A stretch of DNA of 64,000 bases from Clostridium sp. C105KSO13 (GCF_001517425.1 NZ_FBWL01000167.1:62001-126000), one strand, 5' to 3'. Shown: positions 44,560-56,771, numbered from the stretch's first letter. Numbers and translations are program-made. Notes: generated by a model not told the origin, from the sequence alone.

Positions 44560-45657
44560 ATGAAATTAGGAATTGTGGGATTGCCAAATGTTGGGAAAAG
44601 TACACTGTTTAATTCACTGACAAAGGCGGGAGCTGAGTCTGCAAATTATCCTTTCTGTACAATCGACCCTAATGTGGGAGTCGTGACGGTGCCGGACAAG
44701 CGTCTGGACGTACTGGGGGAAATGTACCACACAAAAAAGATTGTTCCTGCGGCCATTGAGTTTGTGGATATAGCAGGCTTGGTAAAAGGTGCCTCCAAAG
44801 GGGAAGGCCTGGGGAACCAGTTCCTGGCTAATATTCGTGAAGTGGATGCTATTGTTCATGTAGTCAGGTGTTTTGAGGACAGTAATATTGTACATGTGGA
44901 CGGAAACATTGATCCACTGCGGGATATTGAGACAATTAACCTTGAACTGATCTTTTCCGACCTGGAGATTCTGGAAAGAAGAATTGCAAAGACAGTAAAA
45001 GTGGCAAAAAATGATAAGACAGCAGCGAAGGAACTTGGACTTTTACAGCGCTTGAAAGTTCATTTGGAAGAGAACAGAATGGCAAAAAGTTTTACTTCTG
45101 ATGATGAAGAAGAACAAACCTGGCTTGAAAGCTATAATCTGCTGACCGCAAAGCCGGTCATTTTTGCTGCGAATGTAGCAGAGGATGACCTGTCTGATGA
45201 CGGTGCTTCAAATGAAGGTGTAAAGGCCGTCCGCAAATATGCAGAAGAGGAAGGCTGTGAGGTTTTTGTGGTCTGTGCACAGATCGAGCAGGAAATAGCA
45301 GAGCTGGATGATGATGAAAAGAAAATGTTTCTGGAAGATTTAGGTTTAGAAGAATCAGGATTGGAAAAACTGATTAAAGCAAGCTACCATCTTCTTGGAC
45401 TCATCAGTTATCTGACAGCAGGTGAGCCGGAGGTACGGGCATGGACAATTAAGAAGGGAACAAAAGCGCCCCAGGCAGCCGGGAAGATTCATTCAGATTT
45501 TGAACGTGGGTTCATACGGGCGGAAATTGTCAGCTATGATGATCTGATGGCGTGCGGTACACATGGGCTGGCAAAAGAGAAAGGGCTTGTCAGACTGGAG
45601 GGCAAAGACTATGTGGTGCAGGATGGAGATATCATTTTATTTAGATTTAATGTTTGA
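44560..45657 (+). CDS. ychF: Redox-responsive ATPase/GTPase YchF
   Basis: 365 residues, Obg-family P-loop protein (OLA1/YchF) that prefers ATP because the G4 motif lacks the usual NKxD. Walker [12 protein letters not shown] is at residues 6-16, [16 protein letters not shown] is G3, a coiled-coil region occupies about 130-200, and the C-terminal TGS domain ends with [13 protein letters not shown]. It associates with ribosomes; the exact role is open. AAGGAG lies upstream, and the gene starts 34 bp after thiN. Confidence 0.94.
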   Translation: MKLGIVGLPNVGKSTLFNSLTKAGAESANYPFCTIDPNVGVVTVPDKRLDVLGEMYHTKKIVPAAIEFVDIAGLVKGASKGEGLGNQFLANIREVDAIVHVVRCFEDSNIVHVDGNIDPLRDIETINLELIFSDLEILERRIAKTVKVAKNDKTAAKELGLLQRLKVHLEENRMAKSFTSDDEEEQTWLESYNLLTAKPVIFAANVAEDDLSDDGASNEGVKAVRKYAEEEGCEVFVVCAQIEQEIAELDDDEKKMFLEDLGLEESGLEKLIKASYHLLGLISYLTAGEPEVRAWTIKKGTKAPQAAGKIHSDFERGFIRAEIVSYDDLMACGTHGLAKEKGLVRLEGKDYVVQDGDIILFRFNV

Positions 45658-45694
45658 TGCCTGACTATTGGCATATTAGAAAGGAGCGTGAGGC

Positions 45695-46549
45695 ATGCAT
45701 TATAATATTAACTTTCCGCATTTAGGAGTCCATCTGGAGCATGTAGGAAAATCCGTCAGTATCTTTGGATTTGAAATTGCATATTACGGGATTATTATCG
45801 GGTGTGCAATTCTGATTGGTTTTCTGATTGCTACATCTGAGGCGAAGCGAACCGGACAGAATCCTGAAGATTACCTGGATATGGGGATTATCGGAGTCAT
45901 CTGCGGAATTTTGGGAGCAAGAATCTATTACGTTGCCTTTTCCTGGGATATGTATAAGGACAACCTGCTGGATATTCTGAATCTGCGGGAAGGGGGGCTG
46001 GCAATTTACGGCGGTGTGATCGGCGCTGCCCTTACAGTGATTGTGTGTGCATGGGTGAAGCATTTAAAAGCTCCTCAGATATTTGATACCATAGCGCTGG
46101 CTCTCTTAAATGGGCAGATGCTGGGACGCTGGGGAAACTTTTTTAACAGGGAAGCTTTCGGAGAATATACGGACAGCCTTTTTGCCATGCAGCTTCCTTT
46201 GGACGCAGTCAGGAGCAGTGATGTAACAGACACTATGCGGGCGAATATTCAAGTGCTGGATGGAATCAGCTACATCCAGGTGCATCCCACATTTTTGTAT
46301 GAATCTCTCTGGTGCTGCGGATTGTTTATTATCCTGTTCCTATATAGAAAGCATAAAAAATTCGAGGGTGAATTATTCTTGCTTTACCTTGTGGGATATG
46401 GGTTGGGAAGAGCCTGGATTGAGGGATTAAGAACAGATCAGCTATTACTGCCTCAAATTGGGCTTCCGGTATCTCAGCTGCTGGCAGGTGCACTTGTAAT
46501 TATTTGCGGCGGACTGGTGATTTATTTCAGAAAGAATCGTAAGCGGTAA
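45695..46549 (+). CDS. lgt: Prolipoprotein diacylglyceryl transferase
   Basis: Membrane enzyme that attaches diacylglycerol to the lipobox cysteine of prolipoproteins; 284 residues, seven hydrophobic helices. The Lgt signature GRWGNFFNREAFG is present, along with GGLAIYGGVIGA and the conserved HPTFLYESLW. AAAGGAG precedes ATG. Located between ychF and hppA; no lipoprotein gene is adjacent. Confidence 0.94.
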   Translation: MHYNINFPHLGVHLEHVGKSVSIFGFEIAYYGIIIGCAILIGFLIATSEAKRTGQNPEDYLDMGIIGVICGILGARIYYVAFSWDMYKDNLLDILNLREGGLAIYGGVIGAALTVIVCAWVKHLKAPQIFDTIALALLNGQMLGRWGNFFNREAFGEYTDSLFAMQLPLDAVRSSDVTDTMRANIQVLDGISYIQVHPTFLYESLWCCGLFIILFLYRKHKKFEGELFLLYLVGYGLGRAWIEGLRTDQLLLPQIGLPVSQLLAGALVIICGGLVIYFRKNRKR

Positions 46550-46674
46550 CAACCACTACGGTTCTTTTATACTTTACTTATTGTTTTTGTGCCTTTTGTT
46601 GATTTTTGTTGATATTTCCCCTGGAAAGTTATACTATTATAATAGGAAAAATTTGATAATGGAGGGAAGACATC

Positions 46675-48774
46675 ATGGACAGTATGTTGGCAATTTTGAC
46701 GTTGATTGGCTCGGTAGCGGCGCTTCTTTTTGCGTATACCAGGGCAAAAAAGGTTCTGAGGTTTCCGGCGGGGAGCGATACAATGAAGAAGATATCTGCT
46801 TCCATCCACGAGGGTGCAATGGCTTACTTGAAGCGCCAGTACCGGATTCTGGTTATATTTTTTGTGGGAATGTTCTGTATTCTGCTTATTATGGCGGCGG
46901 CAGGACTTCTTACATGGTTTGTACCTTTTGCATTCATCACAGGCGGTTTTTTTTCCGGGTTGTCCGGGTTTGTGGGAATGCAGATTGCCACCAGGGCGAA
47001 TGCAAGAACGGCAGCGGCCTGCCAGAAAGGTTTGAACAAAGGTTTGAATGTGGCATTTTCCGCCGGTTCTGTCATGGGATTCACTGTAGTAGGCCTGGGG
47101 CTTCTGGATATTTCTATCTGGTATTTAGTTTTAAGTGCAGTATTCAAACTTCCTATTGAGGACATCACCAGTGCAATGATTACCTTTGGTATGGGTGCAT
47201 CATCCATGGCATTATTTGCCCGTGTCGGCGGGGGAATTTACACAAAGGCGGCAGATGTAGGTGCAGACCTGGTTGGAAAAGTAGAAGCAGGGATTCCAGA
47301 AGATGATCCGAGAAACCCTGCGGTTATCGCAGACAACGTAGGCGACAATGTAGGCGATGTGGCTGGAATGGGAGCAGATTTATATGAATCCTATGTAGGT
47401 TCCATTGTTTCGGCATGTGCACTCGGGGTAATTGCATTTAATAAGGTTGAATCCGTTGACCGTTTAAATGCTGTCGTAATACCTATGCTTCTTGCGGCGC
47501 TGGGCGTGATTGCTTCAATTATTGGGGCTCTTCTGGTAAAGACCGGCGAAGATACCCGTCAGAGTACATTGCTGCATTCCCTTGGAAGAGGAACAAATAC
47601 AAGTGCCGTTATTATTGCTGTAGCCGCATTCCCATTGGTATGGGTGACTTTAGGCAAAGAGTTTATTGGAATTTATTTTGCAATTCTGTCAGGACTACTG
47701 GCAGGTGTGCTGATAGGACGATCAACAGAATATTTTACAGCTGATACATATAAACCAACCCAGAATCTGGCAGAGAAGTCCCTGACTGGTTCAGCCACCA
47801 TTATTATAGGAGGACTGAGTCTGGGGATGCTGTCCACTGCTCTGCCAATTATTATTATTGCGGTGTGTGTTATGGCTGCTTATGGCTTTTCGGGTGGCTT
47901 TGTCGATGCCACAAGAGGACTATACGGTATCGCTCTCGCGGCAGTAGGAATGCTGTCCACTCTTGGCATCACTCTTGCGACAGATGCCTATGGCCCGATT
48001 GCGGATAATGCCGGCGGAATTGCGGAGATGGCGGGACTTGATGCAGAGGTGCGTACACGCACAGATGCTCTGGACTCACTGGGGAATACGACAGCTGCTA
48101 CAGGAAAAGGTTTTGCTATCGGATCGGCAGCGCTTACAGCCCTGGCACTGATAGCCTCGTATGTAGAAAAGGTGCAGCAGGTAGGCGGCGACTCAGTGAA
48201 GCTTGACATGAGTGTCATGAATCCGGCTGTTCTTGTGGGACTCTTTATTGGTGCTTGCCTTCCGTTCATATTTGCTGCGCTGACTATGTCATCTGTAGGA
48301 AAGGCCGCCCAGAGTATTGTTGTGGAGGTAAGGCGGCAGTTCCGGGAAATCTCAGGTCTCATGGAGGGAAAAGCAGAAGCAGATTATAAGACCTGCGTTG
48401 ACATTTGTACAAAAGCAAGCCTCCAGGAAATGATTTTGCCTACGCTTCTGGCAATTATTACACCCATTGTCACGGGATTGATTCTCGGCTACAACGGTGT
48501 GATTGGCCTTTTGACAGGGGCAACAGCATCGGGGTTCGTGATGGCAATTTTCATGGCCAATTCAGGCGGTGCATGGGACAATGCAAAGAAATATATTGAG
48601 GGTGGTAATCACGGCGGTAAAGGAAGTGACGCCCATAAAGCCGCTGTTGTGGGCGATACGGTAGGTGATCCTTTTAAAGATACCTCAGGTCCGTCCATCA
48701 ATATTCTGATTAAACTGTTGTCTATGGTTTCCATAGTGTTCGCAGGCTTAGTAGTGAATTTCCATATTTTTTAA
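46675..48774 (+). CDS. hppA: Membrane ion-translocating pyrophosphatase (K+-dependent type)
   Basis: 699 residues, about 16 membrane helices. Couples PPi hydrolysis to Na+ or H+ export. The substrate site motif GADLVGKVE lies at about 196-204, followed by [17 protein letters not shown]. The cation-specificity motif reads [10 protein letters not shown] near residue 470; alanine here marks K+-dependent enzymes, many of which pump Na+. A second acidic site [19 protein letters not shown] closes the protein. It has its own terminator. Useful to an anaerobe that saves energy from biosynthetic PPi. Confidence 0.94.
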   Translation: MDSMLAILTLIGSVAALLFAYTRAKKVLRFPAGSDTMKKISASIHEGAMAYLKRQYRILVIFFVGMFCILLIMAAAGLLTWFVPFAFITGGFFSGLSGFVGMQIATRANARTAAACQKGLNKGLNVAFSAGSVMGFTVVGLGLLDISIWYLVLSAVFKLPIEDITSAMITFGMGASSMALFARVGGGIYTKAADVGADLVGKVEAGIPEDDPRNPAVIADNVGDNVGDVAGMGADLYESYVGSIVSACALGVIAFNKVESVDRLNAVVIPMLLAALGVIASIIGALLVKTGEDTRQSTLLHSLGRGTNTSAVIIAVAAFPLVWVTLGKEFIGIYFAILSGLLAGVLIGRSTEYFTADTYKPTQNLAEKSLTGSATIIIGGLSLGMLSTALPIIIIAVCVMAAYGFSGGFVDATRGLYGIALAAVGMLSTLGITLATDAYGPIADNAGGIAEMAGLDAEVRTRTDALDSLGNTTAATGKGFAIGSAALTALALIASYVEKVQQVGGDSVKLDMSVMNPAVLVGLFIGACLPFIFAALTMSSVGKAAQSIVVEVRRQFREISGLMEGKAEADYKTCVDICTKASLQEMILPTLLAIITPIVTGLILGYNGVIGLLTGATASGFVMAIFMANSGGAWDNAKKYIEGGNHGGKGSDAHKAAVVGDTVGDPFKDTSGPSINILIKLLSMVSIVFAGLVVNFHIF

Positions 48775-48795
48775 TAATTGAATGATACCAGGATC

Positions 48796-48835
48796 AAATA
48801 CCCTGCCTGCAGCTTGCTGCAGGGTATTTGACTTG
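48796..48835 (+). terminator. Terminator of hppA
   Basis: AAATACCCTGC and GCAGGGTATTT arms (48796-48829) around a short loop containing CTGCAGC. Few T follow, so it is strong in stem but weak in U-tract. Confidence 0.65.
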
Positions 48836-48889
48836 GAGCTTATACGTCTTTTTGTACATCAAAATAAACAAAAATCGATCTGCGTTCTA

Positions 48890-48918
48890 TGGACTTTTGG
48901 TATTATTAGGGATATAAT
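48890..48918 (+). promoter_or_regulatory. Probable promoter of nifJ
   Basis: TGGACT (48890-48895), 17-nt spacer, TATAAT (48913-48918), 55 nt before the ATG. The -35 box matches consensus at four of six bases. Confidence 0.5.
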
Positions 48919-48972
48919 AAAGGGACACGTGATAAAATAACTGTACAACGTATTTATAAGGAGGAATAAGAT

Positions 48973-51900
48973 ATGGCAAGAAAAATGAAGACCATGGACG
49001 GTAATCAGGCTGCGGCTCATGTTGCTTATGCATATACTGAAGTAGCTGCAATTTACCCGATCACCCCATCATCCGTTATGCCAGAACATATTGATGAGTG
49101 GGCAACAGAAGGAAGAGAGAATATTTTTGGACAAACTGTTAAGGTGACAGAGATGCAGTCTGAGGCAGGGGCAGCAGGAGCTGTACATGGCTCATTATCA
49201 GCCGGAGCTTTAACGACCACATTTACGGCATCTCAGGGATTGCTTCTGATGATTCCAAACATATATAAAGTAGCAGGTGAACAATTACCGGGTGTATTCC
49301 ATGTATCTGCACGTGCAATTGCCAGCCATGCTCTTTCTATTTTCGGAGATCATTCCGACATTTACGCATGTCGTCAGACTGGTGCTGCTATGCTCTGTGA
49401 ATCCAGTGTCCAGGAAGTAATGGATCTCGCACCGGTTGCTCACTGCGCAGCCTTAGAAGGTAAGCTCCCATTCATCAACTTCTTCGACGGATTCAGAACA
49501 TCTCATGAGATTCAGAAGATTGAGACCTGGGAGTATGAAGACCTGAAAGATTTAGTGAATATGGACTCTATCGATGAATTCCGTGCACATGCCCTGAACC
49601 CAAATCATCCATGTCTCAGAGGTTCTGCTCAGAATCCGGACATCTTCTTCCAGGCAAGAGAAGCAAGCAATTCATATTATGACGCTCTTCCAGGAGTTGT
49701 CCAGAAGTACATGGACAAGGTTAATGAAAAGATCGGTACAGATTATAAATTATTCAATTACTACGGAGCACCGGATGCAGAGAGAGTCATTGTTGCCATG
49801 GGTTCTGCCTGTGATACAATTGAGGAGACTATTGATTATCTGCGTGCAGCAGGCGAGAAGGTCGGTGTTGTAAAAGTCCGTCTTTACAGACCATTCTGTG
49901 CAAAAGCACTTATCGACGCTATTCCAGATACGGCAAAGACAATCAGTGTACTGGACAGAACAAAAGAGCCGGGAGCAATCGGAGAACCATTGTACCTGGA
50001 TGTTGTTGCAGCCCTTAAAGGAAGCAAGTTTGATGCTGTACCTGTACTCTCAGGACGCTATGGATTAGGCTCCAAGGATACAACTCCGGCACAGATTGTT
50101 GCTGTATTTAATAATAAAGATAAGAAAAGATTCACAATCGGTATTGTAGACGATGTGACAAATCTGTCACTGGATGTGAAGGAACCCCTTGTCACTACTC
50201 CGGAAGGAACAATTAATTGTAAGTTCTGGGGACTTGGAGCAGATGGTACTGTAGGTGCCAATAAGAACTCCATCAAGATTATCGGCGATAACACAGACAT
50301 GTATGCACAGGCATATTTTGATTATGATTCCAAGAAGTCTGGCGGTATCACTATGTCTCACTTACGCTTTGGAAAGAAGCCAATCAAATCCACATACCTG
50401 ATTACCCAGGCTAATTTTGTGGCATGCCACAATCCGTCTTATATTGACAGATATAACATGGTGCAGGAGTTGGTGGACGGAGGAACTTTCCTTTTGAACT
50501 GTTCCTGGGACATGGAAGGTCTTGAGAAGCATTTACCCGGACAGGTAAAGGCTTATATTGCTAACCACGATATTAAATTCTACACAATCGATGGTATTGC
50601 ACTTGGCAAAGAAATCGGACTTGGCGGACGTATCAATACAATTCTGCAGTCTGCATTCTTTAAACTTGCTGCTATTATTCCGGAGGAAGAGGCAATTACT
50701 CTGATGAAGGAAGCTGCAAAAGCTACCTACGGAAGAAAAGGTGACAAGATTGTACAGATGAACTATGAAGCCATCGACGCAGGCGCTAAGAAAGTTGTGG
50801 AAGTTAAAGTTCCTGACAGCTGGAAGAGTGCTGCCGAAGAGGGCCTTGCAACACCTCATGTAGGCCACGAAGCAGGTAAGGATGTCACTGATTTTGTTAA
50901 GAATATTCAAGCGAAAGTAAATGCTCAGGAAGGAAATTCACTTCCCGTATCCGCATTTACTGATTATGCAGACGGCTCCACACCATCCGGAACTGCCGCT
51001 TTCGAGAAGCGCGGTATTGCAGTAGATATTCCGATTTGGAAACCAGAGAACTGTATCCAGTGTAACCGCTGTGCATATGTCTGCCCTCATGCAGTTATCC
51101 GTCCGGTTGCAATGACAGAAGAAGAAGCTGCCAACAGACCTGAGGGAATGGATACATTAGACATGATTGCTATGCCTAACATGAAATTCTCAATCGTGGT
51201 ATCTGCTTATGATTGTACAGGATGCGGCTCATGTGCTAACGTATGTCCCGGAAAGAAGGGCGAGAAAGCTCTTGTTCTTGAGAACATGGAAGAAAACGTG
51301 GGACGTCAGAAGTATTTCGATTACGCAAGACAGCTTCCTGTAAAACCGGAAGTCGTTGATAAATTTAAAGTAACTACAGTAAAGGGAAGCCAGTTCAGAC
51401 AGCCGCTGCTTGAGTTCTCCGGAGCGTGTGCAGGCTGTGGTGAGACACCTTATGCAAGATTGGTTACACAGCTGTTTGGTGACAGAATGTATATTGCCAA
51501 CGCAACAGGATGCTCATCCATCTGGGGTAACTCCTCACCGTCTACACCATACACTGTAACTGCGGCAGGCAAGGGACCGGCATGGTCTAACTCTCTGTTT
51601 GAAGATAACGCTGAATTCGGATATGGTATGCTGCTTGCGCAGAACACGATCAGAGGCAGAATGAAAGGTTATGTTGAGAACCTTGTTGAAAATTCAGGCA
51701 ATGAGGATGTAAAAGCTGCGGCACAGGAATATCTGGATACATTCAGATCAGGAGCTGCAAACGGAACAGCCACGGATAAACTGGTAACAGCATTGGAAGC
51801 TTGTGACTGTGATAATGAAAATAAAAAAGAACTGCTGAAAGCAAAAGATTTTCTTGCAAAGAAATCTCAGTGGATATTCGGTGGTGACGGCTGGGCTTAT

Positions 51901-52518
51901 GATATTGGATTCGGCGGTCTTGACCATGTGATTGCAAGTGGTGAAGATATCAACATTATGGTATTCGATACAGAGGTTTATTCCAACACAGGCGGACAGT
52001 CCTCCAAATCTACAAATCTGGGAGCTACAGCACAGTTTGCTGCAGGCGGTAAAGAGACCAGAAAGAAAGACCTTGCGGGAATCGCTATGAGCTATGGCTA
52101 TGTATATGTGGCTCAGATTGCTATGGGTGCAGATTACAACCAGACTGTAAAGGCTATTACAGAAGCTGAGGCTTATCCTGGACCATCTGTGATTATTGCT
52201 TACTCTCCATGTATCAACCATGGTATTAAGTCAGGTATGGGCAAGGCACAGACAGAAGAGCAGCTGGCTGTACAATGCGGATACTGGAATAACTTCAGAT
52301 TTAATCCGGATGCAGAAGGCAATAAGTTCTTCCTTGACAGCAAAGAACCTAAGATGGAGAATTATCAGGAATTCCTTAACGGAGAAGTTCGTTACAACGC
52401 TCTCAAGAGAGCAAATCCTGAAAAAGCTGAAAATCTCTTCACTCAGAATGAGAAGATAGCGAAAGAAAAATATGCATATTTGCAGAAACTTGTAACACTT
52501 TACGGAGACGAAGAGTAA
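48973..52518 (+). CDS. nifJ: Pyruvate:ferredoxin (flavodoxin) oxidoreductase
   Basis: Single-chain homodimeric PFOR, 1181 residues, oxidising pyruvate to acetyl-CoA and CO2 with reduction of ferredoxin. Domain I begins with AYTEVAAIYPITPSSVM. A two-cluster ferredoxin domain has C694 in CIQCNRCAYVCP and C748 in CTGCGSCANVCP. The proximal cluster starts at CAGCGETPYARL, and the ThDP motif GDGWAYDIGFGGLDHV is near residue 971. All electron-transfer cysteines look intact. Codon choice is noticeably biased, as expected for a highly expressed gene. TAAGGAGG precedes the start; a strong terminator follows. Confidence 0.97.
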   Translation: MARKMKTMDGNQAAAHVAYAYTEVAAIYPITPSSVMPEHIDEWATEGRENIFGQTVKVTEMQSEAGAAGAVHGSLSAGALTTTFTASQGLLLMIPNIYKVAGEQLPGVFHVSARAIASHALSIFGDHSDIYACRQTGAAMLCESSVQEVMDLAPVAHCAALEGKLPFINFFDGFRTSHEIQKIETWEYEDLKDLVNMDSIDEFRAHALNPNHPCLRGSAQNPDIFFQAREASNSYYDALPGVVQKYMDKVNEKIGTDYKLFNYYGAPDAERVIVAMGSACDTIEETIDYLRAAGEKVGVVKVRLYRPFCAKALIDAIPDTAKTISVLDRTKEPGAIGEPLYLDVVAALKGSKFDAVPVLSGRYGLGSKDTTPAQIVAVFNNKDKKRFTIGIVDDVTNLSLDVKEPLVTTPEGTINCKFWGLGADGTVGANKNSIKIIGDNTDMYAQAYFDYDSKKSGGITMSHLRFGKKPIKSTYLITQANFVACHNPSYIDRYNMVQELVDGGTFLLNCSWDMEGLEKHLPGQVKAYIANHDIKFYTIDGIALGKEIGLGGRINTILQSAFFKLAAIIPEEEAITLMKEAAKATYGRKGDKIVQMNYEAIDAGAKKVVEVKVPDSWKSAAEEGLATPHVGHEAGKDVTDFVKNIQAKVNAQEGNSLPVSAFTDYADGSTPSGTAAFEKRGIAVDIPIWKPENCIQCNRCAYVCPHAVIRPVAMTEEEAANRPEGMDTLDMIAMPNMKFSIVVSAYDCTGCGSCANVCPGKKGEKALVLENMEENVGRQKYFDYARQLPVKPEVVDKFKVTTVKGSQFRQPLLEFSGACAGCGETPYARLVTQLFGDRMYIANATGCSSIWGNSSPSTPYTVTAAGKGPAWSNSLFEDNAEFGYGMLLAQNTIRGRMKGYVENLVENSGNEDVKAAAQEYLDTFRSGAANGTATDKLVTALEACDCDNENKKELLKAKDFLAKKSQWIFGGDGWAYDIGFGGLDHVIASGEDINIMVFDTEVYSNTGGQSSKSTNLGATAQFAAGGKETRKKDLAGIAMSYGYVYVAQIAMGADYNQTVKAITEAEAYPGPSVIIAYSPCINHGIKSGMGKAQTEEQLAVQCGYWNNFRFNPDAEGNKFFLDSKEPKMENYQEFLNGEVRYNALKRANPEKAENLFTQNEKIAKEKYAYLQKLVTLYGDEE

Positions 52519-52948
52519 GAAGGCTGTTGCAAAAGTAGTAAATCCGCCCCTATGTAGGTGGAGCTGTAAAAAGGCCTTTAAAATTTAGGCCCCCAACTAA
52601 ACGTAACGAAATATTATCCTCATATAGGAGATAGAATAGTTCCTATATGGGGATATTTTTTATTTATGTTGAGAAATCAGAAATTGGCATCAGTATTCTA
52701 TATTTTGACTCAAAAGTATAGCTTACAATTAAGCCGTATTGGTAAATCCATTTCATAAAAGATAAGCTATAGGAATAATTTTAAAATAATAGTTAAATCT
52801 ATATTTAGATTAAAATTTTTTGAAATAATAGAAATAATATTTAAGTTATGTTTACTTTTTTACATACATATGTTATATTATTATCAAATAGGGGATTGAT
52901 TTTGAGAAATTAGTAGAATGCTTTTAACAAAAGAGAGGATGTGATAAT
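52519..52948. other. AT-rich intergenic stretch after nifJ
   Basis: About 430 bases without a gene. It opens with GGCTGTTGCAAAA, like the tip of some transposase-bearing elements, then holds the nifJ terminator at 52615-52661. The remainder is very AT-rich and must contain the promoter of the 52949 gene, but no unambiguous one was picked. Confidence 0.55.
52615..52661 (+). terminator. Terminator after nifJ
   Basis: 15-16 bp stem TATCCTCATATAGGA / TCCTATATGGGGATA with one G-T pair, a 10-nt loop, then TTTTTT. Confidence 0.75.
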
Positions 52949-53464
52949 GTGAGACGGAGATTAATTAGCTTTACAATTATGTTATGTTTAGTTTTTGGCT
53001 TTAGCATAACTACTTTTGCACATGATGAAACACAAGGAAAGGGAGTTAAGTTCAAAACGATTGAGGAGTACAATGAGACTGGTCGATTTTTACAACCTAA
53101 TGAAGCACTTGTGGATGAAAATGGACTCATGCTTACAACTCCAACAGCGAATGTATCCCCAGAACCTTTGTATATTCCTTGTCCTGTTTTCGGTGGTAAA
53201 CATCAAATGGTCGCGCGCGGATTTGGTGATGTTTATGTGGATGGTGTCCGTAAAATTCAGGGTGGGCATTGCACACAGTGTACATATTGTGGTGATGTAA
53301 TCATTAGTGAAAATGTTCCCTATCAAAGTAACTATTTGGGATATTATGGATATGTAAATTATCCGTATGATGTGACTACTTATACAATAATGTATACAGA
53401 TAGCCTTTGGTTTTCTAGTAATTGGAAGACGGATCCATTTTTTGAAAGTTTTCAATTTTTATAA
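52949..53464 (+). CDS. Small secreted protein of unknown function with Cys/His motif
   Basis: 171 residues, GTG start with GAGAGG 10 nt upstream. A signal peptide is clear: RRR, then a hydrophobic core of about 15 residues and cleavage likely after TTFA (about residue 24). The mature part has CPVFGGKHQMVARGFG and then HCTQCTYCGD, four cysteines and nearby histidines that could bind zinc or form disulfides. The layout recalls small exported Firmicutes proteins with CPxxGGKHxM followed by a CxxC, none with a known role. The gene is much richer in AT than its neighbours, hinting at recent gain. Confidence 0.6.
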   Translation: MRRRLISFTIMLCLVFGFSITTFAHDETQGKGVKFKTIEEYNETGRFLQPNEALVDENGLMLTTPTANVSPEPLYIPCPVFGGKHQMVARGFGDVYVDGVRKIQGGHCTQCTYCGDVIISENVPYQSNYLGYYGYVNYPYDVTTYTIMYTDSLWFSSNWKTDPFFESFQFL

Positions 53465-53529
53465 ACGATAATTTAGATACAGGTGATTTCTTAGTACAGT
53501 TGCTTTATATTTCCAGGAGGATATAAATC

Positions 53530-54045
53530 ATGCCGAAAACCAATATATTCAGAATAATCATAACAATTTGTATTATAGCAATAATCGGAGTGGGTATTTA
53601 TTTTGTCCTGCCCAGAGATACTAAGCAGATTAAAGATTTTGTGAGTCAATGGTTCACTAAGTCAGAAAGCAACACCCGTATGTATAATGAACTGAAAGAA
53701 AATGCAACTCATATTGGTACAAATGAGAATGACGAAGATACAAGCTCTAGTGCAGCCAAAGATTCCAAAAAAGTCTTAAAAGAGTACTATGGAAAATATT
53801 TAAATGATCAGGCAATAGACGATTTTATAAAGTATTCTACTATATCACTTAATCTCGAAATGAACTATGAAGACTATAAAGCGTCAAGGGTTGAGGTGAA
53901 AAAGGAAAGTAACGGATACACTTTTACAGCATACGTGAAAATAACAAAAGATTCTCAGGAAAAGGATACTATGATTTCTGGCAAAGTGCAGATGAAGGAT
54001 AAGAAAATTAATTGGTTACAGCTGACAGATATAGGCGATTTTTAG
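53530..54045 (+). CDS. Membrane-anchored protein of unknown function
   Basis: 171 residues. One N-terminal membrane helix (about 8-28, IIITICIIAIIGVGIYFVL) with a short positive cytosolic tip suggests the rest is outside the cell. A low-complexity Asn/Asp/Ser linker (about 60-80) leads to an alpha+beta domain starting KKVLKEYYGKYL and ending KINWLQLTDIGDF, similar in feel to small NTF2-like or lipoprotein domains; no family is claimed. CCAGGAGG precedes the ATG. It is 65 bp downstream of the other orphan exported protein and shares its AT-rich composition. Confidence 0.6.
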   Translation: MPKTNIFRIIITICIIAIIGVGIYFVLPRDTKQIKDFVSQWFTKSESNTRMYNELKENATHIGTNENDEDTSSSAAKDSKKVLKEYYGKYLNDQAIDDFIKYSTISLNLEMNYEDYKASRVEVKKESNGYTFTAYVKITKDSQEKDTMISGKVQMKDKKINWLQLTDIGDF

Positions 54046-54062
54046 GGAAAACAGCAATTTAA

Positions 54063-54119
54063 AAAGATGGGGCTCTGCGAAATAGAGGAATGGTTCTCTG
54101 TTTTCAGTGCCCTATCTTT
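54063..54119. terminator. Long imperfect hairpin between convergent genes
   Basis: AAAGATGGGGC and GCCCTATCTTT arms (one G-T pair) enclose a region that itself folds through AGAG / CTCT. It lies between the 53530 gene and the convergent CorA-family gene and probably ends transcription from both sides. Confidence 0.6.
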
Positions 54120-54133
54120 GCATCTAAAAGGAG

Positions 54134-55057
54134 TTAATTAAACCAATTTTTTATTTTAAACAGCCAGATTTCCACCAGTACAATCAGGAGACTTAAGACA
54201 CAAATGATGATGTAACCATATGGCGAGTCGAGCTCTGGCATATGTGTAAAGTTCATGCCGTACCATCCGGCAATGAGAGACAGGGGCATGAAGATTGTGG
54301 TGACGATTGTTAGAAATTTCATAATCTGGTTCTGATGCATGTCAACCTGAGTCTGGTGCATTTCCCTTAATTGCATGGAATATTCCTTGAGCATCTGCAC
54401 GTTTGAATATAGCCGTTCGGCTTTGGCTGTGAACAGACCAAACAAGGGGGCGGCGGATTCTTTTGTTTTAGAAAGCGGACCTTCCTCCAGGTCTTCCCCC
54501 ATATCCTGGAGCTGTTCATAAAAAGCTCCAAGGGCAGCCAGTTCTTTTCTTATCAGCAATATTCTGCGGTTAAAAGAAGAATCGTTCTTTTTCAGGATGT
54601 CTTCCTCCAGGTGGGTGAGCATTTCCTCAAAATGTTGAAGAAAAAAAACATCGTCCTTAATCAGATATTGTAGAAAAGCAAGAAAAAAGTGAGCAATCGA
54701 TCTTGCGTCTGACAAAGGATAATCTTCCATTTGCTTTAGGATTGGAGGAATAAAATTATGTTCATCGACAAATATTAATTCAGAATCTGTCATATAAAAG
54801 ACAAATGAAGAAAAGCCTTTCTGTTGTTTTCCCCTGGGGGGAATCGAAAGGGTGCCGATTGTAAGACCATTCATTACGTCGGCTTTGCAATAGTGAATAT
54901 GAGAAAGGCTGGCCTTAAGCATACGGTAATGTTCTGTCCCCCGGAATTGCTGATCATACTCATCAGAAGTCAGGACTGTAATAGCCCCGCATTTTTCTGG
55001 TAGTTTGGCAGATACCGGAAGAGAAATTAATTTTTCTTTCAGAAAATATCTTATCAT
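54134..55057 (-). CDS. CorA-family divalent cation transporter
   Basis: 307 residues. A large cytosolic N-terminal domain rich in helices is followed by two C-terminal membrane helices; the pore signature appears as YGMNF in AGWYGMNFTHMPE, with the loop leading to the second helix. The frame is open to 55102, but the ATG at 55057 with AAAGGA upstream seems better. It is one of two Mg2+-type transporters in the window (the other is MgtE) and has no riboswitch visible. It may carry Mg2+, Co2+ or Zn2+, or efflux. Confidence 0.85.
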   Translation of the reverse strand: MIRYFLKEKLISLPVSAKLPEKCGAITVLTSDEYDQQFRGTEHYRMLKASLSHIHYCKADVMNGLTIGTLSIPPRGKQQKGFSSFVFYMTDSELIFVDEHNFIPPILKQMEDYPLSDARSIAHFFLAFLQYLIKDDVFFLQHFEEMLTHLEEDILKKNDSSFNRRILLIRKELAALGAFYEQLQDMGEDLEEGPLSKTKESAAPLFGLFTAKAERLYSNVQMLKEYSMQLREMHQTQVDMHQNQIMKFLTIVTTIFMPLSLIAGWYGMNFTHMPELDSPYGYIIICVLSLLIVLVEIWLFKIKNWFN

Positions 55058-55217
55058 AATATAAAACATCCTTTTCTGTGAATTTACTATTATCATATCC
55101 ACGTGTCCTTAAATTTTCAACCCCAATTTAGTAAAAATACTGTTTTCAGGTAACAGTTTACCCATCAACTCGATTGTATGGGACTATTAACAAATTTTGG
55201 AGAGAGATGTATAATGA

Positions 55218-56771
<1,554 letters not shown>

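Noticed and set aside
45660-45680. TGCC...GGCA hairpin between ychF and lgt as a terminator
   Set aside because: Four-bp stem and no T-run.
46581-47159. 192-codon + strand frame at the start of hppA
   Set aside because: It overlaps the clear hppA gene in another frame, is Cys/Arg/Phe-rich with no domain, and has no ribosome-binding site.
52524-52540. GGCTGTTGCAAAA as an insertion sequence end
   Set aside because: No transposase remnant and no matching inverted end were found nearby, so an IS cannot be claimed; kept only as context for the AT-rich island.
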